64,000 bases of DNA from Chryseobacterium panacisoli (GCF_008274625.1 NZ_VTRU01000001.1:2046001-2110000), one strand, 5' to 3'; counted from the first letter of the stretch, positions 8,472-19,100 are shown. The notes: a model not told the origin generated them from the letters alone. Translations and numbers: made by a program.

Positions 8472-9754
8472 CAGTACAACAAAAGTTATATGCTTTGATT
8501 CTTTGTGCCATCGTATTTATGATGGTGTACAATTTTGCAGCATGGTATCTTACAACTTTGGATGAAATCCCATCTTTTGTTTTTGGGTTTGAAAAATATA
8601 TTCCTTTCATTCCATGGAGCATTATTCCTTATATGACGAGTGGTATCTTTTTCTGCAGCGTATTTCTCTTCTGTCAAAATAAAGAACAACTTAAAATTCT
8701 AACACAGCGAATGCTTTTTGTAACTATTATTGCCGGAGTTTGCTTCTTATTATTTCCCTTAAAATTCTCATTGCCCAAACCCGAAATCAACAGTTCTTTT
8801 CCAGGATATTCTTTCCGGTTTTTAAAAGCTTTTGATTCTCCCTTTAACCAAGCTCCTTCATTGCATATTGCCTATGCTTTTATTTTCTGGTCTGTTTTCA
8901 GGAATTTAAAAAGAGGGAGAACTTTATTATTATTTTGGCTCATTTTGTTGGGAATTTCTACGCTAACGACGTATCAACATCATTGTATTGATATCATAAC
9001 CGGAAGTATTCTCGCACATCTTAGCTTTATTATCTTCCATTATAGAAAAAATGATTTTCTGTACAGGAATTTTCAGGTAGCTAACCTCTACTTTCTATTG
9101 GGGTGGATCATCATCTTAACAGCCTTAATGATAAATCAATTCTTTGGAAATATTGGATTGTTCTTATTGTGGCCAGGTACAATGGTCATTCTGATTGGCT
9201 ATCATTATCAGAAAAATAATATTTACTTTTTAAAAGATAAAAAAGGGAATATTTCATGGATTAAAAAAATCTTTTATTTCCCATATCTATTACTGTATTG
9301 GATATTCTGGAAGTTTTTCCGGAAAAATAAAATCCCTGTAGAAGTTCTTCCCGGATTGTATATTTCATCAAGACCTGATCAGGAAACCCTGAAAAATTTC
9401 GGAATTACCCAAACCACGCTTGTCTATGATGTATCGGCCGAAATGGAAGAACTTTTCAACATAAAAGATACAGCAGTTTATCACTCCGTTCCTTTTCTGG
9501 ACATAGGAACACTGGATATTCATGAAACCCAAAAGCTGATTTCGGAAATCACCAAAAAATACAAGCAACTTCCTTCGGATGGAAAGATTCTTATTCATTG
9601 CACCATGGGATTCACAAGAAGTTCAGTAATCGTAATTTTAGTAATCAAAAATATTTTATCTTTACCTTTAACAGAAGCAATAACCATAATGAAAACCCAT
9701 AATAAGCATGCAGTTATTCATACTTACCTGGAGGATTTTCTGAAAAAATTTTAA
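8453..9754 (+). CDS. PAP2-like membrane domain fused to a dual-specificity phosphatase domain (YnbD-like)
   Basis: 433 residues. The N-terminal two thirds is a multi-spanning PAP2-type lipid phosphatase or transferase domain with PSLH (135-138) and the C3-like motif H176-x3-D180. The cytosolic C-terminus is a dual-specificity phosphatase with HCTMGFTRSS, i.e. C383-x5-R389, plus an upstream Asp-containing loop (VPFLDIG). The same fusion and length occur in E. coli YnbD. It likely removes phosphate from a lipid phosphate made by the upstream transferase, as PGP phosphatases do. It overlaps the SDR gene by 19 bp, and the next gene follows after 3 bp. Confidence 0.88.
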   Translation: MDEKRLTVQQKLYALILCAIVFMMVYNFAAWYLTTLDEIPSFVFGFEKYIPFIPWSIIPYMTSGIFFCSVFLFCQNKEQLKILTQRMLFVTIIAGVCFLLFPLKFSLPKPEINSSFPGYSFRFLKAFDSPFNQAPSLHIAYAFIFWSVFRNLKRGRTLLLFWLILLGISTLTTYQHHCIDIITGSILAHLSFIIFHYRKNDFLYRNFQVANLYFLLGWIIILTALMINQFFGNIGLFLLWPGTMVILIGYHYQKNNIYFLKDKKGNISWIKKIFYFPYLLLYWIFWKFFRKNKIPVEVLPGLYISSRPDQETLKNFGITQTTLVYDVSAEMEELFNIKDTAVYHSVPFLDIGTLDIHETQKLISEITKKYKQLPSDGKILIHCTMGFTRSSVIVILVIKNILSLPLTEAITIMKTHNKHAVIHTYLEDFLKKF

Positions 9755-9757
9755 TCT

Positions 9758-11458
9758 ATGAACAGCGGACATTTTAAAAGTTTTGACAACAGTGAATTTT
9801 TTTATCGTGAGTGGAATTACCAACCTCATCAGAAAAGCATTATTATGATCCACCGCGGACATGAGCATTCTGAAAGGCTAAATAATATTGCTCAATCTCC
9901 TCAGTTTTCAAAATATAACATCTTCGCATTTGATCTTCGGGGACATGGTTATACGAAAACCCAGACCTCATCTGTATTTATGGATTATGTAAGGGATCTC
10001 GATGCATTTTCTAAGTTTATCCATGCTCAATACAGTGTGAAAATTTCAGATATTTTTGTTGTTGCCAACAGCATTGGAGGTGTTGTAGCTTCTGCCTGGG
10101 CACATGATTTCGCACCTCCTATCGCAGGAATGGCACTTCTGGCTCCTGCTTTTAAAATCAATCTTATTGTTCCCTTTGCTAATGAAATGATTACTTTAGG
10201 AACGAAACTTAAGAAAGGGCTGATTATTAAAAGTTATGTAAAATCCAAAATGCTGACTCATGATCCTGAACAGCAAAAAGCATATGACACGGATCCGCTT
10301 ATCTCAAGGTCTATTGATGCAGAACTCCTTATTGATCTTGCAAAAGCCGGAAAACGTCTGGTAGAAGATGCTGAAGCGATAGACATCCCAACTTTAATTC
10401 TGGCGGCAGAAAAAGATCATGTGGTTTTCAATAAGGAACAGAAGATATTCCATGAAAAACTGGATACGGATTTGAAACATTATGAGGTTCTTCCGGAATT
10501 TTTCCATGGTATTTTATTCGATACCGGAAAAGAAAAAGTGTACGATAAAATTGTGGAGTTTGCTGAAAAATGTTTCAACAAACCTTTAAAACAAATATCA
10601 CTTTCTCCCGACCTTTTTTCTGTTAAAGAATATGAAGACCTGCAAAATAATGTCGGGAATAATCTGAACTTTAAACTGCAGAAATTGTCTCTTGGAAAAA
10701 TCGGGAAAATAAGCAACGGAATGGCTATTGGTCTGAAATATGGCTTCGATTCCGGAGCTTCGCTGGATTATGTATATCAGAATGAGCCGAAAGGGAAATT
10801 GGGATTCGGAAAAATGATGGATAAAAATTACCTCAACGCAATCGGCTGGAAAGGAATCCGTATCAGAAAACAGCATTTGCTTCAACTTTTAGAACAAAAT
10901 ATTCAGGCTCTGAAACAACAAGGAAGATCTGTTAAAATACTGGATATTGCTGGAGGAACGGGAAATTATTTATTCGATATCAAAGAAAAATATCCTGATG
11001 CTGAAATTGTGATCAATGAATTTGTAAAATCCAATATTGAGATTGGAGAAAAGGTTATTAAAGAAAAGAATTATCAGAATATCCGGTTTACCAATTTTGA
11101 CTGTTTTGATCCGCAAACCTATCATAAACTGAATATTGAACCTAATATAACCATTGTATCCGGAATTCTTGAGCTTTTCGGGGATAATGAAATGGCCAGT
11201 AAAGCGATTCAGGGAGTGAATTCTATTTCAGAAAAGAATGCATACATCGTCTATACCGGACAGCCATGGCATCCCCAACTGAAAATGATTGCCTATGTTC
11301 TGAACAATCATCAGAACAAAGACTGGATCATGAGAAGACGTTCACAGAAAGAGCTGGACAGAGTTATGGCTTTTAATACCATTCAGAAAGAAAATATGCT
11401 GATCGATGACTTTGGAATTTTTACCGTTTCTTCAGGAAAAGTGAATGTTTCAAACTAA
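9758..11458 (+). CDS. Bifunctional alpha/beta hydrolase - class I methyltransferase (YnbC-like)
   Basis: 566 residues, two domains. Residues about 1-275 form an alpha/beta hydrolase of the monoacylglycerol-lipase type: HRGHEHS near the oxyanion hole, FDLRGHG, nucleophile elbow ANSIGG with Ser105, and a late HG pair in EFFHGI. Residues about 370-566 form a SAM-dependent methyltransferase with motif I LDIAGGTGNYL (395-405) and an acidic residue in VINEF. Domain order and length match E. coli YnbC. It may trim an acyl chain and methylate a lipid head group or fatty acid. Last gene of the cluster, closed by a strong terminator. Confidence 0.87.
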   Translation: MNSGHFKSFDNSEFFYREWNYQPHQKSIIMIHRGHEHSERLNNIAQSPQFSKYNIFAFDLRGHGYTKTQTSSVFMDYVRDLDAFSKFIHAQYSVKISDIFVVANSIGGVVASAWAHDFAPPIAGMALLAPAFKINLIVPFANEMITLGTKLKKGLIIKSYVKSKMLTHDPEQQKAYDTDPLISRSIDAELLIDLAKAGKRLVEDAEAIDIPTLILAAEKDHVVFNKEQKIFHEKLDTDLKHYEVLPEFFHGILFDTGKEKVYDKIVEFAEKCFNKPLKQISLSPDLFSVKEYEDLQNNVGNNLNFKLQKLSLGKIGKISNGMAIGLKYGFDSGASLDYVYQNEPKGKLGFGKMMDKNYLNAIGWKGIRIRKQHLLQLLEQNIQALKQQGRSVKILDIAGGTGNYLFDIKEKYPDAEIVINEFVKSNIEIGEKVIKEKNYQNIRFTNFDCFDPQTYHKLNIEPNITIVSGILELFGDNEMASKAIQGVNSISEKNAYIVYTGQPWHPQLKMIAYVLNNHQNKDWIMRRRSQKELDRVMAFNTIQKENMLIDDFGIFTVSSGKVNVSN

Positions 11459-11483
11459 TTTTTTTAATCAGCTTATCTCAACA

Positions 11484-11516
11484 AAAAAGGTTTTCCATTG
11501 AGTGGAAAACCTTTTT
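11484..11516. terminator. Bidirectional terminator after the lipid cluster
   Basis: AAAAAGGTTTTCCA and its complement form a 14-bp perfect stem with a 5-nt loop, with A and T tracts on opposite sides. It serves the converging hydrolase-methyltransferase gene and the YceI gene. Confidence 0.9.
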
Positions 11517-11537
11517 ATTTTTTTATGTTTTACAATA

Positions 11538-12107
11538 TTATTGCTTGACCAATTCAAAATAAGCTGTTACTTCAACATCCTTCGCAATCCCAGCTCCTGT
11601 AGGGTCATATTTAATTCCGTAATCCAGACGGTTCACCGTAAATTTTGTCTGAATTCCCATGATTTCTTTACCGTCCTTATTCTTTGTAATTCCACCAAAT
11701 GTAGCCGGAGCAGTGATTTCTTTTTCTACCCCTTTCATAGTCAGTTTCCCTTTTACGATATAATTGTTGTTTTTATCTTTTGTAACGGAAGAACTTTTAA
11801 ATTCAATAGTTGGATATTTTGCAACATCAAAAAACTCTTCACTTATAAGATGTCTGTCTCTCATATCCACTCCGGTATTAATGGTAGCAACACTTACGGA
11901 AAAGTTTAAATCGGCATTATCCAGATTAGCACCGCTACTAGCCATTCTACCGTCAAATTTATCGAACCTTCCCTGTACAAAGCTAATTCCCATATGCTTA
12001 ATATTAAAGTTGACAGAAGAATGCATGTGGTCTACTTCCCACGTACCCTGTGCAAACGCCACAACACTTAAAAGCGTAAATACGAAAGATAAAAATACTT
12101 TTTTCAT
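11538..12107 (-). CDS. YceI-family lipid-binding protein, secreted
   Basis: 189 residues with a Sec signal peptide (MKKVFLSFVFTLLSVVAFAQ). The rest is one YceI lipocalin-like barrel: WEVDHMHSSVNFNIKHMG at the start, DADL-like LDNADLNFSV, and MRDRHL..EEFFDVAKYPTI in the middle. YceI proteins bind long isoprenoid or polyprenyl ligands in the periplasm. Its physical link to the lipid cluster is only convergent, so no shared role can be claimed. Confidence 0.93.
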   Translation of the reverse strand: MKKVFLSFVFTLLSVVAFAQGTWEVDHMHSSVNFNIKHMGISFVQGRFDKFDGRMASSGANLDNADLNFSVSVATINTGVDMRDRHLISEEFFDVAKYPTIEFKSSSVTKDKNNNYIVKGKLTMKGVEKEITAPATFGGITKNKDGKEIMGIQTKFTVNRLDYGIKYDPTGAGIAKDVEVTAYFELVKQ

Positions 12108-12244
12108 TGTAATAATATTTTACATTAATATTTTAATTGAATGAAGCTAAGATATGAAAGATATTTCTACCGCGGATGGATTAGTTTTTAATATTAAATC
12201 CATTTAGATTCTGAAAGAAAAATGCTTTTTTATAACTTCGCAGT

Positions 12245-13594
12245 ATGGCAAAACTGAAAACAGCATATTTCTGTCAAAACTGCGGAACTCAATACCCACA
12301 ATGGCTCGGACAATGTAAAAACTGTGGAGAATGGAATACTCTGGTAGAAGAAGTGGTTGAAAAACCTTCTCATAAAACTCCTCCTTTCTCAAAAACCAAA
12401 CAACATGTGATCAATATTGTTGAAGTGGTAACGAGTGAAGAGCCAAGAATAAAAACTCCTTCTGATGAGCTGAACCGCGTTTTAGGAGGCGGAATTGTCT
12501 TAGGTTCCGTTACGTTGATTGGCGGTGAACCTGGAATTGGAAAATCCACCCTTCTGCTTCAGCTTGCTTTGAAAATGAAGAAAAAAATCTTCTATGTTTC
12601 CGGGGAAGAAAGTGCTTCTCAGATTAAAATGAGAGCGGACAGACTTACGGATATTCAAAATCCAAACTGTTTCCTTTTCACAGAAACATCATTGGAAAAA
12701 ATCCTTCATGAGGCAAAAAAACTGGAACCGGATTTTATGATTATTGACTCTATTCAGACTCTGCAGTCTCAGCTGATAGAAAGTTCTCCGGGAACCGTTT
12801 CCCAAATCCGGGAATGTTCCAATGAGATCATCAAATATGCCAAAGAAAATAATACGCCTGTTTTTCTTGTAGGACACATCACCAAAGATGGTCAGATTGC
12901 CGGACCAAAAGTCCTGGAACATATGGTGGATGTGGTTCTGAACTTTGATGGAGACCGGAATCACCTTTTCAGGTTGCTGAGAGCTAATAAAAACCGTTTT
13001 GGATCTACTTCCGAGATTGGGATTTATGAAATGGTTTCCCAGGGATTGAAAGAAATTAAAAATCCTTCTGAAATTCTGATCACCAAGAAATTTGAAGAAC
13101 TTTCCGGGAACTCCGTTGCGGTAACTCTGGAAGGAAACCGGCCTATGCTTCTGGAGATTCAGGCATTGGTAAGTACTGCCGTTTATGGTACTCCTCAAAG
13201 AAGTTCCACCGGTTTTGATTCCAAAAGATTGAATATGCTTTTGGCTGTACTGGAAAAAAGAGCAGGTTTCCAGCTGGGAGCTAAAGACGTTTTCCTGAAT
13301 ATTACCGGAGGAATAAAAACAGACGACCCGGCACTGGATCTGGCAGTGGTAGCTTCTGTTCTTTCATCCAATGAGGATATTGCCATCTCAGAACACTACT
13401 GTTTTGCCGGAGAAATCGGATTAAGTGGTGAAATACGTCCTGTAGCGCAAGTGGAACAAAGAATTACTGAGGCTGAAAAGCTGGGTTATGAAAAAATATT
13501 TGTTTCCAATCTTAATAAAATTCCGAAAAGAAAATTTGGGATAAAGATCGAAGAGGTGAGTAAGATTGAGGATTTTCATGAGAGGCTTTTCTAA
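12245..13594 (+). CDS. radA: DNA repair protein RadA (Sms)
   Basis: 449 residues. RadA is a RecA-like ATPase that drives branch migration of recombination intermediates. It has the N-terminal four-Cys zinc finger (C10, C13, C24, C27), Walker A GGEPGIGKST at 93-102, the RadA-specific KNRFG motif near residue 250 and a Lon-like C-terminal domain that usually lacks protease activity. A TAACTTCGC sequence (one mismatch to TAnnTTTGC) ends only 3 bp before the ATG. If it is the promoter, the mRNA would be leaderless or nearly so. The gene is followed by the 91-bp repeat region. Confidence 0.96.
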   Translation: MAKLKTAYFCQNCGTQYPQWLGQCKNCGEWNTLVEEVVEKPSHKTPPFSKTKQHVINIVEVVTSEEPRIKTPSDELNRVLGGGIVLGSVTLIGGEPGIGKSTLLLQLALKMKKKIFYVSGEESASQIKMRADRLTDIQNPNCFLFTETSLEKILHEAKKLEPDFMIIDSIQTLQSQLIESSPGTVSQIRECSNEIIKYAKENNTPVFLVGHITKDGQIAGPKVLEHMVDVVLNFDGDRNHLFRLLRANKNRFGSTSEIGIYEMVSQGLKEIKNPSEILITKKFEELSGNSVAVTLEGNRPMLLEIQALVSTAVYGTPQRSSTGFDSKRLNMLLAVLEKRAGFQLGAKDVFLNITGGIKTDDPALDLAVVASVLSSNEDIAISEHYCFAGEIGLSGEIRPVAQVEQRITEAEKLGYEKIFVSNLNKIPKRKFGIKIEEVSKIEDFHERLF

Positions 13595-13595
13595 C

Positions 13596-13789
13596 GTGAA
13601 TGCTCAATTTTTGCTGCGCAAGTCAATAGTCAATTGGAACGTGAATAAAAATTCACAAGCGAAGCAGATTCACTATTGATAAAATTGTGAATGCTCAATT
13701 TTTGCTGCGCAAGTCAATAGTCAATTGGGATGCTGATAAAAAAATTCACAAGCGAAGCGGATTCACTATTCACTATTCACTATTCACTT
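13596..13789. repeat. Two tandem ~91-bp intergenic repeats plus a CTATTCA heptamer run
   Basis: The unit beginning GTGAATGCTCAATTTTTGCT at 13596 recurs at 13687, so the period is 91 bp. Each unit also holds a downstream AATTCACAAGCGAAGC segment whose complement resembles the start of the unit, so RNA from it could fold. The second copy ends in four near-perfect CTATTCA heptamers (about 13764-13789). It fills the gap between radA and the AcpH-like gene and has no coding potential that I can see. Confidence 0.8.
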
Positions 13790-13826
13790 TTATCAAACAT
13801 TCACTTTTAATTCATACCTTTAAGTT

Positions 13827-14420
13827 ATGAATTATCTGGCGCATTCTTTTCTTTCTTTTACCGACGGACAGATCGTTGGTCAGTTTCTCGAAGATTTTAT
13901 CCGCAACAGGGATCGTTTTTCTTTCCCGAAAGACATTCAGGACGGAATTACTTTACACAGAGCCATTGATACTTATACCGACTCCCACCCCGCCATTCAT
14001 GAAGCTAAAAAAGTATTTGCCCCTTTGGTAAGGCTGTATGCCGGTGCATTTGTGGATGTTTCTATGGATTATTTTGTGGCTAATGATCTTTCTTTAAACA
14101 CTCTCGCAGAATGGAAAGCGCATTCTCTTAAAGTTTACAGCGTTTTAAATGCTAACAAGCAATGGCTGCCGGAAAACTTCAAAAAAATGCTGGTCAAAAT
14201 GGAACACGACGACTGGCTTTATAATTACCGCGAAGACTGGGGAATTAAATTCAGTATTCAGAATGTACTTAATAAAGCAAAATACCTGGATAAAGATATT
14301 CCTGTTTTTGAAGCTTTTTTAAAGAATAAAGATCATCTTCAGCAATGTTATGATGATTTTTTTCCTGACCTGCTGGAACATACAAAAGGAATTCATTCAT
14401 TATTACAACTGGAGAATTAA
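13827..14420 (+). CDS. AcpH-like acyl carrier protein phosphodiesterase family protein
   Basis: 197 residues, the family's usual length. The N-terminus MNYLAHSFLS and the block VGQFLEDFIRNR .. LHRAIDTYTDSHP match the AcpH family. E. coli AcpH removes 4'-phosphopantetheine from acyl carrier protein, and the family is HD-like and metal dependent. Conserved acidic and His residues are in DFIR, LHRAID and DVSMDYF. It converges with the PAP2 gene, and the two stop regions overlap by 4 bp. Function in Bacteroidetes is untested, so the enzyme name is by homology only. Confidence 0.85.
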   Translation: MNYLAHSFLSFTDGQIVGQFLEDFIRNRDRFSFPKDIQDGITLHRAIDTYTDSHPAIHEAKKVFAPLVRLYAGAFVDVSMDYFVANDLSLNTLAEWKAHSLKVYSVLNANKQWLPENFKKMLVKMEHDDWLYNYREDWGIKFSIQNVLNKAKYLDKDIPVFEAFLKNKDHLQQCYDDFFPDLLEHTKGIHSLLQLEN

Positions 14421-15379
14421 AAGCGCCCTACAAAACCTATTCCTAAAGGCCCCGCATTAATATCCCATGCTATTTTATTCTTATTTTGCTGTTTAAGATT
14501 ATAGTTTATATCCTCTTGATATTTTTCCTTTCTTTTCATAAATTTATCGATCCCCTCAACAATGGCAATACTCATAATAGCACTTAAAGTAACATCAGAA
14601 AACCAATGAGCCCCTTCAAGCAATCTTGAAACCGGAACAACAGATCCGACAGCTAAAATTCCGCCTTTTATCCATGGATTTTCAAATTGTTTGGATAATG
14701 CATAGCTCGTTGTGATGGAGAGCACTGTATGTCCGGATGGAAAGCTCCTGAAATTGGCATCTCTTCCGTAGGGTTTGAAAAAGTGTTTTCCAAGTCCTGC
14801 TCCCGGCCTGGCTCTTCCCGTTGCCGATTTTGAAATTTGCTGAATAGCCCCTGTTGCACTTGCTGCTGTAATCATCAGAACTCCTGTTCTTCTCAGCTTT
14901 TCATTATTAATCAAAAGACCCGTTACATACACGGCACCCGTAATACCATAATTGATCTGTGGACTCCCAAAATACCACCCGAATTTTTTTAAGATATTAG
15001 GCGCATTTTCCCTATTTCTGATAAAGGCACGGCTGATGTCTTCATCTGCAAGGTATACCATTCCTACAGTAGCTACAGTAGCTCCTAATCTAATATAATC
15101 TTTCTTCTCCCAGGATAAAGGACGCGTAAAAGCATTCCCAAAACCTCCCGCCATTGTCACAAGATCATATTTAAAATGCCCCCAAATATCATTTTTCCTG
15201 TTCCTATTCTCTGTGAAAGAATACGGTGGAACAGTTTCATCCAAATGTAAAAGTGATACCGAGTCTTTGTCTGCAATAAGGCTGTCAGAAGCATTATTAA
15301 CAATGAGGCTGTCCTGCTGGGCAAACAATGTGAAAGAAATTAATAGGGCAAATACAGCAAGCGCTTTTCTTCTCTTCAT
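14417..15379 (-). CDS. PAP2-family phosphatase, secreted or periplasmic
   Basis: 320 residues with a signal peptide ending at LFAQQ. The three PAP2 (acid phosphatase superfamily) motifs are intact: KSATGRARP, PSGHT and SRLLEGAHWFSD with the final His-Asp pair. The family dephosphorylates lipid phosphates such as undecaprenyl pyrophosphate or phosphatidate, or lipid A. Several hydrophobic segments lie between the motifs, so the protein is membrane-embedded. It differs from the PAP2 fusion at 8453, which lacks a signal peptide and has a degenerate first motif. Confidence 0.9.
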   Translation of the reverse strand: MKRRKALAVFALLISFTLFAQQDSLIVNNASDSLIADKDSVSLLHLDETVPPYSFTENRNRKNDIWGHFKYDLVTMAGGFGNAFTRPLSWEKKDYIRLGATVATVGMVYLADEDISRAFIRNRENAPNILKKFGWYFGSPQINYGITGAVYVTGLLINNEKLRRTGVLMITAASATGAIQQISKSATGRARPGAGLGKHFFKPYGRDANFRSFPSGHTVLSITTSYALSKQFENPWIKGGILAVGSVVPVSRLLEGAHWFSDVTLSAIMSIAIVEGIDKFMKRKEKYQEDINYNLKQQNKNKIAWDINAGPLGIGFVGRF

Positions 15380-15505
15380 AATCTAATAAAAACAAGATGC
15401 AAAACTATCTAATTAATACTATTTTATGTTAAATGAAAAGTTTTTAAAATAAATAACGATGATTAATGATTTCGATTATAATTTTAAATGTAAAAACAAA
15501 TCAAA

Positions 15506-16021
15506 TTAAAATTGCTGAAATAAATAGCGGTTGGGATATGTCATCTTCTCACTTTTCCTTTCCCCTTTTACAATGATATGGACAATATTGATCTGATCAT
15601 CAAAAAGGTTATATAGAAAACTTACAGCAGTCTCTACTTTTTTAGGTGTGGCTACAGGTTCAGACTCGAGAAATATATCTACGGATTCCTGGTCTTCTTC
15701 ATAACCAATATAGTTTACTTTCAAAAATTTGTTATCTGCTTTTAATTTGAAATATTCCGAACAGTATTTTTGCAGGGCCTCATTCAATTTTGCTTTGTAT
15801 TTTTCATCATTAAAATGAAAAGATCCTCCATATTTTTTCCCCAATCCATTTTCCATATCATCAAGGAAGAATCGTCCCGTTACTTCAAATGTTCTGGATT
15901 TTGAATTATAATTAATTTCCACAGAGCCTACATGATAAGGATGAAAAGCTTCGTCACTCGTAAAACTCTGAAATACCATGGCTACGAATAAAAGAAATCC
16001 AAAAAAAAGCTTACCCGACAT
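15506..16021 (-). CDS. Secreted protein, DUF6702-like
   Basis: 171 residues with a short signal peptide (MSGKLFFGFLLFVAMVFQSF). The mature start, FHPYHVGSVEINYN, and the pattern EVTGRFFLDDMENGL .. YLFQQF look like the DUF6702 family, common in Bacteroidetes and of unknown role. No catalytic motif is visible. It follows the S8 peptidase gene on the same strand, but a hairpin lies in the 81-bp gap, so they are probably separate units. Confidence 0.8.
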   Translation of the reverse strand: MSGKLFFGFLLFVAMVFQSFTSDEAFHPYHVGSVEINYNSKSRTFEVTGRFFLDDMENGLGKKYGGSFHFNDEKYKAKLNEALQKYCSEYFKLKADNKFLKVNYIGYEEDQESVDIFLESEPVATPKKVETAVSFLYNLFDDQINIVHIIVKGERKSEKMTYPNRYLFQQF

Positions 16022-16045
16022 GAATTCTATTTTTACAGCAAATAT

Positions 16046-16078
16046 AAAAAAAGCAGCAGTTATAAAAACTGCTGCTTC
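16046..16078 (-). terminator. Terminator downstream of the S8 peptidase gene
   Basis: The minus strand reads AGCAGCAGTT, a short loop, AACTGCTGCT, then a run of seven T. A typical intrinsic terminator. Confidence 0.85.
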
Positions 16079-16102
16079 TGATAATAATTGATTGATGAAG
16101 AT

Positions 16103-19100
16103 TTATTGTTTAATTACTTTTTTCGTAATTTTTGTGTTATCATCCAGTACGATGGTGAACAGATAAGTTCCTCTTACCAGTTCTGAAACATCAATTTTAC
16201 CGGCATTGGTATTTACATTTACGGTTTTAACCAGTTTTCCTGAAGCATCATAAATGGTTACCGCTCCTTTAGAATGTCTGCCTAATGCTACATTCACAAA
16301 ATCTTTTGCAGGATTCGGAGTGATATTTACTTCTGAGCTCATCTTAACATCTGCTGTTCCTAGTGTTGTTCCTGTTTTCACAAAGTATCCGCCAAAGCCT
16401 GTCGTCTGGAAGCTCACTTCCCAGTATTGGTAGGTATCATTCCAGATAATATTTGCAATATCAGGTGTAATAATTGTAGCAGTTCCTCCAAAAGAAGCTA
16501 CTGTACCCGTAGTACTTGTTCCTGTATATTTTTCAACAAGAAGGTTGGCTTTATTGGCAACATCTGTAGGTGAAGTAGGTAATTTCACTCCGTTGGTCAG
16601 ATTATAAGCATCAAAATCACTCTGTTTAAAGTATAAAGTTACTTTTCCGGTTGCAGTGGCTGCATTCGTGTCCGGATTTATTTCATATCTTCTTGCAACA
16701 TAGTTTGGCTGTGCATTATCCACCCATACCTTTGATGTTGTATTTCCTGTTACAGTACTCGCTGTTTCTTTTTCAACTCTGGAGATCAACTGGCAGGCAT
16801 TTGTAAAATAGTTGTATCCATTAGCTACTGTACTTGCTTTAGTTTGATTGGATGTTGCTAAATTTTTCACTTCAGCAATGTTTTCATAAACCACAGCTCT
16901 CATTTTAAGATCAAATGTTCTGGAAGTCCATGTTGTACCATCTGTAGACGTTTTGGATCTGTTGTTGACCACCGCATTCTCAGCTTTCATGGCAATCCTT
17001 CCGCCTAATCCATTGACAACAATATAAAATTCTTTTCCGGTGACCATTTGTACATTCAGATCTGAAAGATTCACATAATTCCAGGTAAATCTCTGCACAT
17101 TATTAAGCCATGAAGTAATTGTTTTAGTGGCTATAATATCTCCGGGATTTCCATTCGCATCCACTTTTCTGATTTGAATATCTACCGGAATGTCAGAAGG
17201 GAGAGAAGTTCCCGTTAAAAATGAAAATCCTCCCAGTTTTCCTGTCAGGGTTGGTGTATATCGGACAGCAAGGGCTATATTATCAAAATAATAATTAGAT
17301 TCTGTATTGGCAATAATATAAGGTTCATCGTATCCTACCGTCTCAAAATTAGATTTTACACATCCCAGCTCATCGGTAACCGCCTTATAAATGTCTAGTT
17401 TACCATATCCCCATCTCATGTTGGGTACAGTTCCCGTTGCTCCATCCATTCTTGCATTAGAGGTAAGACGTGCTTTTACCTGGGCTGCCGTCAATGCCGG
17501 ATTAGCCTGCAGTAATAGTCCTACCGCCCCTGCTACACCCGGTGAAGACATACTTGTTCCCTGGTTTTTCACATAATAAGTTGTCCCGGCAATAATATCT
17601 GTACTACCAGGAGAAGAATCACCTGATCTGGATGAAATGACATTCTGCCCTGAACCTGCGATATCCGGTTTTTGGAAGCCATCTGTTCTTGGTCCCTGCC
17701 CACTAAATGAAGATATAGACTCCTGCGGAGTAAGCGTAAAATAACCACTTGTTCCACTATACCAACTTGCTCTACCCATATAAGAAGCCACTGTAATAGC
17801 GTTAGAAGCATTTCCTGGTGATCCTACAATATATTCGTTATCACCATTTTGCAAGGTAGTTCCCACTCCCTGGCTGTACAGCCAGCCATGGGTTGTTATC
17901 TGTTGTGCTCCATTATTGGTAATTTCCAATGTATAATTTCCCTGAACATTGGTAGTTCCGGAGCTTCTGCTTACTACTAACTGTACGTATCTTTTGTTGT
18001 TATCATTACCCCAATAGTTATACATAGTTGCCGTAAGGCCTCCTCCCAATATAGTATGAGCCGTAGTTGTACTTATGTTCTGAGTATACTGCTGTCCATC
18101 AGGAGTAGTCAGTTTTGCTGTAACAGGAGTATTATCATTGGCATACATAATGAATGAAAATATTGAAGTCGCGGAAGTATTGCTTGCTACTGTAAAACTG
18201 TACGTCTGTGCTGCACCAGCTGCAATATCCACTTTTCTGTGAAGGTTAGCTCCATAATCATTTCCTGCAGAAATAACCACGACTCTACCAGGTCCTGATG
18301 CCGTAAAATTATTAACAGCCACTTCATGACTTGATGTTCCGTCATGAGCCGTTCCCTGTCCGCCAATACTCATATTGACAACAATAGGTTTATTAAGTGC
18401 CGTAGCTACATTTTTGAAATAGGTTAAAGCATTAATTGTGTTTGTTGTAGGAAAAGAGCCATTTCCCCCTTTTACAAATACAATATCTGCATCAGATGAA
18501 AATCCTTTATGTCTTTTATCTGTAAAAGCCGCACCATTTCCGGCAGCTGTACCTGAAACATGGGTTCCATGTCCGTTCGTATCACTTTCACGAACAAATC
18601 CTGTTGGTGTTCCATCCAGTTCATCTTCAATCTGTGTTCTCGTATATTCTACACCCGTTGAAAATCCTGCAGGAGTAGTTTCGCCGGCTTGTGCAGTCAA
18701 TGTCTGATCCCAGATAGAAACAATTCTGCTTTTGGTCTGGTCATTAGCTTTTCTGAAGTCCGGGTGTTTCCAGTCTATTCCGCTGTCATAAATTCCTACC
18801 AAAACACCGGTCCCATTATAAGCCGTATTATTGAAAACCCCATCCTGCAAAAGGCTTGCACCGGACTGGGCTCTGCTTACATCATTATGAAGCTCATCAA
18901 AGGCCGGCCCCATTACAGATGTTACATATGGAAGCTGCACAAGTCTTTCAATATCTTCAATGGAAACTAAAGCTGTGGAAAAGGTTGGCAGCTGACTCTG
19001 AATAATGAAACCGTCTGCCTTCAGTTTTTCCGGCTCTTTAGTATAAATAATACATGAATACATTGTTTGTGCTCCCTTTGAAGTCACCACCAAATGTTGA

